Assembly: GCA_026390435.1 (NCBI GenBank)
Contig: JAPLFY010000120.1
Span: 22,687-86,686 of the forward strand
DNA from: Pseudomonadota bacterium
GTDB lineage: Bacteria; Bdellovibrionota_B; Oligoflexia; Oligoflexales; CAIYRB01
Length of the DNA: 64,000 nucleotides
Direction of reading: 5' to 3'
A program made the translations under genes and the position numbers. Shown in pieces: positions 27,476-34,551 of the stretch; positions within the stretch are counted from its first letter, which is position 1; each line of letters begins with the position of its first letter. The notes beneath the pieces were generated by a model. The model ran no database searches. It was not told where the DNA came from and was given only the letters and a program-made list of their open reading frames with translations.

Positions 27476-28303
27476 TTAGAAGTTGACTCGATTCACATTG
27501 ACCGAGGAAAGCACGTTCACATCAAGATTTGCTGTTTGGTTGTTAGTGGCACTTAATATATTCACCGCAACTCTTGAATCAGCTAGATGAGCCTTGGTAT
27601 GCAAATCCACATTTAGGCGTGTAGCCAAGTTGAAATCCGCTATGATGCAGTACCAACCGTTCGGGTTGAGAAAACGGTAGCGCGTTAAACTTGCTAGATT
27701 TACTCCGGCAACCAGCACTACTAATTCTGGCGCATCAGTCACATCGGTATCATTCACCGAGTTACCTAAGCTTAGGATTGAGATCGACGCTGAGATCTTC
27801 CGATACGATGATGAACCATTGAATGGGGACTTAGGTCCCCAGCCATTCAGGCATTTTCGGAGGCCATCACCGACGCGCCAGTCGGCTGAATCAATGGTGC
27901 CATCTCCGCCACCGGCCGTTGTAACTATAGGATTCTTGTTAGCATTTAGAGCAGGATCAGGCACCTGAGTGATGGCTCCACCTCCTTTTTGTGGATCTGC
28001 CGGCGCCGCTCCCCCGGCTCCAAGTGTTGGATCGGGGTGGAGTGGATTGGTGTTTTTTGTGCCCAAGGTAGGATCAAGCTCGGGCTTCACATAACCTACG
28101 GTTGGGGAAATTTTATTATCCTTAATGCTTTGAGCATTTGGATCCTCCGGACTTTCAGCGCTGAAGCTAACACCTGTGACGCCTAAGGCCCTGCCTTTTG
28201 TGCCACTGGTATTGCCGGACAAATTGCCATCGCCACAAGCACTCAGACAGACAGCAGCAAGTAAGCTAACCTCGAAAAAAAATGAATTCGCTGATCTGAT
28301 CAT
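27476..28303 (-). CDS. Lipoprotein of unknown function
   Basis: The protein has 275 residues. Lipobox LSAC puts the lipid on Cys23. A long linker contains near-repeats of the form P(D/E)xTLG or PDPALN: ELDPTLG, HPDPTLG and VPDPALN. The C-terminal domain of about 120 residues alternates hydrophobic and polar residues (ISASISILSLGN, LNVDLHTKAHLADSRVAVNIL) as in a beta sandwich, with two cysteines. ATG at 28303 has AGGGG upstream. It is the first of three co-directional lipoprotein genes. No family recognised. Confidence 0.65.
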   Translation of the reverse strand: MIRSANSFFFEVSLLAAVCLSACGDGNLSGNTSGTKGRALGVTGVSFSAESPEDPNAQSIKDNKISPTVGYVKPELDPTLGTKNTNPLHPDPTLGAGGAAPADPQKGGGAITQVPDPALNANKNPIVTTAGGGDGTIDSADWRVGDGLRKCLNGWGPKSPFNGSSSYRKISASISILSLGNSVNDTDVTDAPELVVLVAGVNLASLTRYRFLNPNGWYCIIADFNLATRLNVDLHTKAHLADSRVAVNILSATNNQTANLDVNVLSSVNVNRVNF

Positions 28304-28845
28304 AGCCACCCCTAATTCTTTCGTGAAAGAGTCCATTAAAACCCACTAATAGTTAGGATCTCTTACAGTAATTTCTAGCAGCGTCGATGTAAGGGTTATT
28401 GCAAACGCTGTGCCGCCGCCAGATATCGGTCTCGCAGAGACATCGAGGGCGTGACTCCTAATCTTTTATTTTTCGCATGTGCCGGAAGTGCTTTGCTAAT
28501 TGGGAGACCAAAGCGCACGAGGGCAAAAAATGACGTGGACAATGGGTGTAACCATTGGCCCTAGCATCCGACGTTAATTCAAATTAAATTAGTTGTTTAT
28601 ACACAATGTGGTTGTAATCGAGTCGCAAAAAACAACTGATGATTAATTATTCACAGTAAACATCGATCTTTTTCTACAGTTAGATTCAATTAGCAAAATT
28701 TTGATCTAATCTGTCGAGTCCGTAAGCGAACCCGTGCAAATCGCCGGATGATTAAGCCCATAGAGGAGTATCCGCGTTTCTTGACAGGTGTGAAATAATC
28801 TGGCATGATTTTTTTGTGGGTGGTGAAAAACGCGGATAATCAAAA
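28304..28845. other. Divergent intergenic region, 542 bp, with several dyads
   Basis: No credible open frame. It contains AGTTGTTT/AAACAACT (28591-28598 and 28630-28637), a TAGAT/ATCTA pair enclosing the palindrome CAAAATTTTG (28681-28708), and a promoter with flanking inverted repeat just before the ATPase gene (separate entry). The region must serve both the lipoprotein gene at 28303 and the ATPase gene at 28846. Confidence 0.5.
28769..28838 (+). promoter_or_regulatory. Promoter enclosed by a perfect 11-bp inverted repeat
   Basis: TTGACA at 28781-28786 is followed 17 bp later by CATGAT (28804-28809) with an extended TG element. TATCCGCGTTT (28769-28779) and AAACGCGGATA (28828-28838) are perfect inverted copies on either side. 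The right arm also carries the probable ribosome site (GGAT) of the ATPase gene starting at 28846. This is a layout suited to repression or looping. Confidence 0.6.
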
Positions 28846-29970
28846 ATGAAAAAAAGATATTTATTTCAGCAGGTTATTGAAGACGTGGCAGAAAAAATGG
28901 TCTTCATCGGTGGGCCGCGTCAGGTCGGGAAGACCTATCTTTCGAAGCAAATCGGCGCACAGTTTAAGGGTGGTTTCGCCTATCTGAATTGGGATGATGA
29001 TGATGACCGTAGCTCTATTTTGGCCAAGGAGTTCCCTAAAGTAGGGCTTCTGGTTCTTGATGAGTTGCACAAGAATCGAAAGTGGCGCCAGCTTCTCAAG
29101 GGTCTCTATGATAAGAATAAGGATGTTCTAAAGATTCTGGTAACAGGCAGCGCTAGGCTTGATTACTACAGGTTTGGCGGTGATTCCCTGCAGGGGCGCT
29201 ATCATTATTTACGTATGCATCCCTTAAGCGTGGCAGAGCTTGGGATCACCAACCAGACGGATCTTCTCGCTCTCTTGAAATTAAGTGGATTTCCGGAGCC
29301 TTATTTTTCTGGATCTGAAATCAAAGCACGTCGTTGGTCCAGGGTATATCGCCAAAGACTGATTCGCGAAGACTTAGCCGCGCTCGAGAAAACTGAGGAT
29401 CTGGCGCGGTTAGAATTGATGGCAATGCGCCTTCCAGACTTAGTAGGCAGTCCATTGTCAATCAATGGTCTACGCGAAGACCTTGAAGTTAGCCATGTCA
29501 CTGCATCCAAATGGCTTCAGATTTTAGAGCGTCTGTACCACGTGTTTCGCGTCACGCCTTTTGGATCTCCCAAAATTAAATCCGTCAAAAAAGAATTCAA
29601 GCATTACCATTACGATTGGTCTCTCGTTCCAGAACTAGGGGCACGATTCGAAAATTTTATTGGTAGTCACCTGTTGAAGTGGTGCCATTGGCTCGAGGAC
29701 ACCGAAGGACTTGATATCGAACTTCGGTATTTCAGAGACCGCGAACAGCGGGAAGTTGATTTTGTAGTGGTGCGCGAGAAGAAACCGATTTTATTCTGCG
29801 AGGTCAAATCCTCGGACACAAAGCTCTCGCCTCAATTGCGATATCTCAAGCAGAAGTTTCCCGAAGTCAGGGCAGTCCAGGTAGTTCTGGATCCTATTAG
29901 CGCGAAGATTAATGCAGATGGACTAGAACTGTTGGGCGCTCTTGAATTCCTGAGCGAGCTGCCGACGTGA
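28846..29970 (+). CDS. AAA ATPase with C-terminal DUF4143 nuclease-like domain, copy 1
   Basis: The protein has 374 residues. The P-loop is GGPRQVGKT (about 22-30), the Walker B LLVLDELHK, and VTGSARLD a sensor-type motif. A winged-helix part (about 200-250) follows, then the DUF4143 end with REVDFVVVREKKPILFCEVK, which has the E/D...EVK pattern of PD-(D/E)xK-like folds. The biological role of this very widespread family is unknown; members are often single genes in variable regions. It stands alone and ends 41 bp before the convergent barrel operon. Confidence 0.88.
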   Translation: MKKRYLFQQVIEDVAEKMVFIGGPRQVGKTYLSKQIGAQFKGGFAYLNWDDDDDRSSILAKEFPKVGLLVLDELHKNRKWRQLLKGLYDKNKDVLKILVTGSARLDYYRFGGDSLQGRYHYLRMHPLSVAELGITNQTDLLALLKLSGFPEPYFSGSEIKARRWSRVYRQRLIREDLAALEKTEDLARLELMAMRLPDLVGSPLSINGLREDLEVSHVTASKWLQILERLYHVFRVTPFGSPKIKSVKKEFKHYHYDWSLVPELGARFENFIGSHLLKWCHWLEDTEGLDIELRYFRDREQREVDFVVVREKKPILFCEVKSSDTKLSPQLRYLKQKFPEVRAVQVVLDPISAKINADGLELLGALEFLSELPT

Positions 29971-30011
29971 TCGCTAAGGCGCGCTGCTTTTCATTCAATA
30001 GTAGCTGTTTA

Positions 30012-31376
30012 CTAAAGACTAAGCCGCAGCCCACCCACGGCCCCAATCTTGCGGTAATAGTAAGCACCCGGCAGCTCGCCCGTCGCGTCCACGCCAATTG
30101 AGGCTTCGGTAAAGGTAAGACCACCCTCAAGTGTTAATTGCCAATACTGAACAGGAGCGTTTGGCTTCTGGCTGACTGGCAAAAAGCCTATCTGAAGGCC
30201 ACTCGCCAATGAGTAGTATGGAGCAAGCGGGGAAAGCCCAGCTACTGATTGTAAAAATTCCATGGTGCCGTAACCTATTAACGGATTTGTCCCGGTGCTA
30301 CCAGGGCCGACTGCGCTAGGCTCAAACCTAAATCCACCCAAAGCATTTATCCGCCGATTCACGTTGAAAATAGCTCCGCTACGCACAGCAATTGTGTCTT
30401 GAACATCGCGGCGTTGTTTTTTCAGACTGACTAACGAAATAGTCTCTTGCGATGAGTCTTGACGCGCGTAGCGCAATTCACCCATCAGCGTCAGGCGGGG
30501 TATGAGATGTAATCTGATGCCGGCTAATCCAGAGCCAAACGAGGTCTGAGAGTTTAGGCCCGAGGTTAGTGATTTGACTGTCGCCTGAGAGTCATCACCC
30601 TGCAAAAGAGGAGACTCAACCTGTAGGTCAGCCTTCATCATCTGCAAGGCATTTGCTGCGAAACCAAGCCCAACGCGCCCACCTGCAAATTCAATCCGTG
30701 CTCCGATATTGGCATTCGCTATCGCCCCAGTGCCGCTCACTGTGGCTAAGGGTGAGCCCTTTTCGGCCTCTGTCATGACAGCAGTGAACCGTGCGGCAAT
30801 ATATTCGCCACCAAACCCAATCCCAAATTGGTCATTGAAGCGATAACCCACAGCTAAATTAGCAACGCCGAGTAACTCGGCTTTAATTTTGGCATTAAGA
30901 TAAAATGGCTGATTGAGAAGAATTACAGGCAGCTTCTTCTTTTCAATCTCGAACTTATAGGGCACAGGAGGAATGACAAAACCACCCAGGCCTAACTTGG
31001 GGGTTGGCTTAAAAACCAGACCCGGTCTAGTGGTCGGTATGCTGATACCATTATTATTGACCGTAATTGGATCCAGCCCAGGGTAGCGCACGGCTATAGT
31101 CTCTGATTTTAACACCTCGCCCATAGCAGCAAAGCTGGTAGTAGGCAGAAACGAGGCATTCGCTGGATTATCGGCCACTGCCTCCGCGTTGTTTATAGCA
31201 GCCGAGAAGTCACCAAGTAGTGGTGTACCAAATGCAGGACTGCCCTCTAAACACAGCAGTACCGCAAGTGTTGATATAAGCAGATAGGTATTAAAATCAC
31301 GGAAAACAACGGCTGGTAAGCCCAGTATCGACAGCCCCGCCTTGGACCGGCAACGTCCCTGTCTATACCTAGACAA
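30012..31376 (-). CDS. Outer-membrane beta-barrel protein (OmpP1/FadL-like)
   Basis: The protein has 454 residues. A signal region (about 30-50, LLISTLAVLLCLEGSPAFG in part) is followed by NNAEAVADNPANASFL, which resembles the hatch segment of FadL-like transporters (N-P-A), and then by many alternating strands: YLNAKIKAELLGVANLAVGY, FGIGFGGEYIAARF. The C-terminal strand ends in ...GGLRLSL. Start TTG at 31376 is supported by GGAGG six bases upstream, lying in the end of the preceding lipoprotein gene. It is the last of a four-gene unit with three lipoproteins. FadL proteins import hydrophobic molecules; the cargo here is unknown. Confidence 0.75.
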   Translation of the reverse strand: MSRYRQGRCRSKAGLSILGLPAVVFRDFNTYLLISTLAVLLCLEGSPAFGTPLLGDFSAAINNAEAVADNPANASFLPTTSFAAMGEVLKSETIAVRYPGLDPITVNNNGISIPTTRPGLVFKPTPKLGLGGFVIPPVPYKFEIEKKKLPVILLNQPFYLNAKIKAELLGVANLAVGYRFNDQFGIGFGGEYIAARFTAVMTEAEKGSPLATVSGTGAIANANIGARIEFAGGRVGLGFAANALQMMKADLQVESPLLQGDDSQATVKSLTSGLNSQTSFGSGLAGIRLHLIPRLTLMGELRYARQDSSQETISLVSLKKQRRDVQDTIAVRSGAIFNVNRRINALGGFRFEPSAVGPGSTGTNPLIGYGTMEFLQSVAGLSPLAPYYSLASGLQIGFLPVSQKPNAPVQYWQLTLEGGLTFTEASIGVDATGELPGAYYYRKIGAVGGLRLSL

Positions 31377-31378
31377 CC

Positions 31379-32257
31379 TTAACCTCCGCTGAAGTTGTAT
31401 TCCTTCACCGTCAGCGTAATCGTAACTTCACCGACTAAATCAGACAAACTATCGGCTGACTTACCTTCAATGAACCCATTGACGCCTTCGAGAGTGATGA
31501 TGATCTTTGGAATCATAATCGGCCGCGTATTCCAGCGCCACTCCCATTTTTTAAAAAGCAGACCATATTTTGACGGAACCCCTTGGAAGCCATCAGTTTC
31601 CATGGTCCAATGCATGACTTTATCAAAGCCCTTGGTGAGATATTTATTTTGATAAAACCCGTCTACTTCAAGGACCTTGGTAGTAAAAGTGCCCTCAGCT
31701 TTAAGTGGCTGGCCACTTTCTGGTTTCGCAACTGTCACGGTAGAAGGAGTGACTCGACTGAGTCCAGCAAATTTACTCGAATCCTGAACTATCGGACCGA
31801 CTATAAACGGCCTTGGTGGATCGAAAGTAGCACCGGCAATCTCGGCAATAGAGAGTACTTGGCCATCGCTAGACAACTTATCTAGCCCAACCGATGACGC
31901 TGCCCCCTTCAATTGACCATTTAGTAACTTCGCAATATCGAGAGTCAATGAGGCACACGTAGCTTTTGAATCGCGAAGGCTGAAGGTAAAGTCCCCCATG
32001 ATATCCAAGGTAATCTGCCCATCGCATGGCTTGGCGCCAGACGGCGTCTCAATATCCAGAAAATAGGTCGCCGTTGCTACCGGCTTTTTAGCGTTCGCGT
32101 CCTCTGCCAACTTCCCGTTGCCAGACGACACTGCGCCAGAGAGAGTTCCTTTCTTTTGCAAATTACTGGCAGATTTCACCAAAGCCTCGTCGGCACTATA
32201 ACAGCTGACGCCGAGACTCCCGGAAAGCAAGATGATTGTTAATAAGCCATAGTTCAT
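31379..32257 (-). CDS. Lipoprotein of a barrel-associated operon (paralogue pair, member 2)
   Basis: The protein has 292 residues. Lipobox LGVSC puts the lipid on Cys19. It shares an architecture with the gene at 33116-34240: a Cys-containing N-terminal beta domain (DITLDIMG-like), then FDPPRPFIVGP, LSRVTPSTVTV, EGTFTTKVLEVDGFYQ, and DGFQGVPSKYGLLFKKWEWR with IPKIIITLEG. The matching blocks in the other are YEPARPLFPSL, LTRLSVSNPTTATL, GTFGLEMKEYDTPYQ, and SGFDGLDPLKGLIFDQLNFR. ATG at 32257 overlaps the preceding stop codon (ATGA), and the barrel gene follows after 2 bp. Function unknown; probably periplasmic face of the outer membrane. Confidence 0.72.
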   Translation of the reverse strand: MNYGLLTIILLSGSLGVSCYSADEALVKSASNLQKKGTLSGAVSSGNGKLAEDANAKKPVATATYFLDIETPSGAKPCDGQITLDIMGDFTFSLRDSKATCASLTLDIAKLLNGQLKGAASSVGLDKLSSDGQVLSIAEIAGATFDPPRPFIVGPIVQDSSKFAGLSRVTPSTVTVAKPESGQPLKAEGTFTTKVLEVDGFYQNKYLTKGFDKVMHWTMETDGFQGVPSKYGLLFKKWEWRWNTRPIMIPKIIITLEGVNGFIEGKSADSLSDLVGEVTITLTVKEYNFSGG

Positions 32258-33105
32258 GATTTATCCCCAACCTTAATGAGCGTATCCACCATGGTCTTGA
32301 GTCCGGTACCAAATACCTGGTTTATGGCTTTATCAAGCGGCCCAGTTAAGCCGATGTTGTAGATTTTCATGTTGACGCCCATATCGAGGTAAATATCTTT
32401 CGCATAGGGGATCACTAAAAAAACAACATCAAAAGACTGCAGGAAAGATTTTTCGTAGGAAGGATAAGGCTTAGGTGTCGATATAGTCACAGCGATACCG
32501 TTACTGAAGACTTTGCCGTCAATCAAAATATCGTTTGATACGTTGATTGCTCCCGTAATTTCGATATTTAACTTCACACTAAAAGTGAGCTCATCAAGGT
32601 CGAATTTTGGAGCCTGAGTGATTTTTATGACTGGCTTGACCAGATTTTCTAGATCTTTGGTGGCGCTCTCTGGCAGCTTCAACTCACCGACAACCAATTG
32701 GTCTTTTTGTTTCATTAAATCAGAAAGAAGTGGCAACAGCTGCGGGATTTGCTTGTTCAGCCAAATTTGCGTACGGATTGACTTAGAAAAAACATCAGCT
32801 TCAGCTTGATCAGCAGCGGTTTTACCACCCGGAAGATCGTTGAATGTGAAAGCGCTAATTTTATCAAAATCTGTCGCTGTCAAACCTGCGCCTGCACAAC
32901 CTGCAAGTTGTGGCAGCATACTTTTAGTAGTCGGTGCTTTCGGGCGCGCCGCAAGAGACTTGCAGATATCAGTCGCTATATCACCAACTGATTTTGGGGC
33001 TTGACTGAAAAGGCTGGACACTTCAGATGCACGCTTCAAACGAGAGCCACAGCTGACTGACAGCAGCACGAATCCCAGCATGAAAATGTGTTTGACCCTA
33101 AACAT
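32254..33105 (-). CDS. Lipoprotein of a barrel-associated operon
   Basis: The protein has 283 residues. Lipobox SVSC puts the lipid on Cys19. The region from about 55 to 175 is helical, and the C-terminal part is strand-like: KFDLDELTFSVKLNIEITG, VAVTIST-like, VFLVIPYAKDIYLDMGVNMKIYNIG. It differs from the two paralogous neighbours but shares the presence of a beta-rich C-terminal half. It lies between them, 10 bp after the first gene and overlapping the next by 4 bp, so it is in the same transcript. No family recognised. Confidence 0.7.
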   Translation of the reverse strand: MFRVKHIFMLGFVLLSVSCGSRLKRASEVSSLFSQAPKSVGDIATDICKSLAARPKAPTTKSMLPQLAGCAGAGLTATDFDKISAFTFNDLPGGKTAADQAEADVFSKSIRTQIWLNKQIPQLLPLLSDLMKQKDQLVVGELKLPESATKDLENLVKPVIKITQAPKFDLDELTFSVKLNIEITGAINVSNDILIDGKVFSNGIAVTISTPKPYPSYEKSFLQSFDVVFLVIPYAKDIYLDMGVNMKIYNIGLTGPLDKAINQVFGTGLKTMVDTLIKVGDKS

Positions 33106-33115
33106 AATCTAGCCC

Positions 33116-34240
33116 TCAATTAGTCGCCTGAGGCACTGCCGCTCCAGCACTGAAAGTCTCGCCCCGACCACCCTCTTGACTAACTTGATCAAGCCCGTCT
33201 TGATTGGTCAGATTAATCGTGATGGTGGCGGTTATGTCTTTGCTTAATCCCATTAGTATTTGATTATCGATGCCCTTGCTGTTCACAGTATTTTTGACAA
33301 TCGGTGCGATCGTCTTCAGAAGACCACTCAAAGCTTCGTCTGGGACCGAAGCAATGACCGAGATGAGTTTGTCTGCGCGACCCTTTACTTCAATTTGTGT
33401 GATCGCAATTGGAGCGACACTCAGGCGAAAATTCAATTGGTCGAAGATTAGGCCCTTGAGCGGGTCTAAACCGTCGAAACCAGATGCGGTAGTTGAGAAA
33501 TACATGGACTTAGGAAAGTTAAAGCTCATACCAGGTGGCTGATACGGAGTGTCGTACTCCTTCATTTCTAGGCCGAAAGTTCCTTGGTAAGCTTTACCGT
33601 CAAGCGTTGCTGTTGTTGGATTAGATACAGAAAGCCGAGTTAAATTCTCTTTTTTACCTGCTAGTAAAGATGGGAATAAAGGTCTAGCTGGTTCGTAGCT
33701 TACCCCTAGTAGCGAAGTCAAAGCTAAGACATCCCCGACTCTCTTAATCGGCAGACCCTCTCCAGTCGGCTTAGCGGCAAAGAATCCTCCAAGAAGCTTT
33801 GAAATGTCGACACTACTTTGAATCGCTGGACAATTGATTGGTTGCGAAGCTCCAATCACTAAAAGTTTACTAATGTCTCCAGTTTTCAATACTTCAGGGG
33901 ATGGGTTGACTGCGATATCGATGGGACCGTTACAAGCTTCCAGGTGAATCAAATTGGCCAGGCCTAGAAAACCACCTGAACCATCGAGTCTTACCGTCAC
34001 TTTGAAAGAAGCCCTTAGCGCTCCGGACAAATCCGGCACAGCCAGATCTCCTGGCTCACCAGGCGTTTCATCTTTATCGATGTCGGAAGGTGAATTGAGC
34101 GCTCCCCGTGCGGGTAAAGAAGATCCGCCGAGTCTTCCCTTCTTTACACCTTCAGGGCTTTGACTCGAGCACGACGTCACTAAAGCGGCTAGAGCCAACC
34201 CAAATATAACTCGGAAGTTGATGTAGAAGTTTTGGAACAT
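33116..34240 (-). CDS. Lipoprotein of a barrel-associated operon (paralogue pair, member 1)
   Basis: The protein has 374 residues. Lipobox VTSC puts the lipid on Cys24, followed by a Gly/Ser/Pro/Asp linker to about 70. It is the homologue of the gene at 31379-32257 (motif order in that entry). The common core is F(D/E)P.RP, then a Thr/Ser-rich strand, GTF...E.D..YQ, and GFDG...KGL.F.....R. The C-terminal segment ATITINLTNQ is also mirrored (VTITLTVKEY). ATG at 34240 is used; the codon before it is GTG, and the ribosome site is AAAGG. It is the first gene of the four-gene unit that ends with the barrel. Confidence 0.72.
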   Translation of the reverse strand: MFQNFYINFRVIFGLALAALVTSCSSQSPEGVKKGRLGGSSLPARGALNSPSDIDKDETPGEPGDLAVPDLSGALRASFKVTVRLDGSGGFLGLANLIHLEACNGPIDIAVNPSPEVLKTGDISKLLVIGASQPINCPAIQSSVDISKLLGGFFAAKPTGEGLPIKRVGDVLALTSLLGVSYEPARPLFPSLLAGKKENLTRLSVSNPTTATLDGKAYQGTFGLEMKEYDTPYQPPGMSFNFPKSMYFSTTASGFDGLDPLKGLIFDQLNFRLSVAPIAITQIEVKGRADKLISVIASVPDEALSGLLKTIAPIVKNTVNSKGIDNQILMGLSKDITATITINLTNQDGLDQVSQEGGRGETFSAGAAVPQATN

Positions 34241-34430
34241 CACCTTTTCACCCAGTCTGCCCAGCGCATGTCGCTCAGCGGAAAATTACCCAACTGTTTT
34301 ATGTCCACACGCTCTTATCGGTACGTAAACCTTAAAACTTTAGGTGTTTTTTTGTTGATTACAAAAAATCGGATAGGAAGCGCGGGATAAAGACGCAGTA
34401 AATTGTAATCACTAACTAAATTAGATATCT

Positions 34431-34483
34431 TGGCCGAGGCCAGGAAAGCGGTGATTCTGGGGAACATTTCGCTCGCCCTGGCC
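34431..34483. promoter_or_regulatory. Competing inverted repeats upstream of the threonine operon
   Basis: TGGCC (34431-34435) pairs with GGCCA (34438-34442) across 2 bp, and GGCCAGG (34438-34444) also pairs with CCTGGCC (34477-34483). The two hairpins exclude each other. They lie upstream of the best promoter match (34505-34513), so an operator is more likely than an attenuator unless an earlier promoter exists. Confidence 0.35.
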
Positions 34484-34504
34484 ACGCCCTTAAGTGCCGT
34501 TAGG

Positions 34505-34513
34505 TGCTATAAT
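34505..34513 (+). promoter_or_regulatory. Extended -10 promoter of the threonine operon
   Basis: TGCTATAAT is a perfect -10 (TATAAT, 34508-34513) with the extended TGn element. No good -35 lies 17 bp before it, which extended -10 promoters do not need. Transcription would start near 34520, 30 bp before the thrA start. Confidence 0.6.
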
Positions 34514-34551
34514 AAATCTTAGAATTTTTAACAAAGGATGGACTGCCGATT

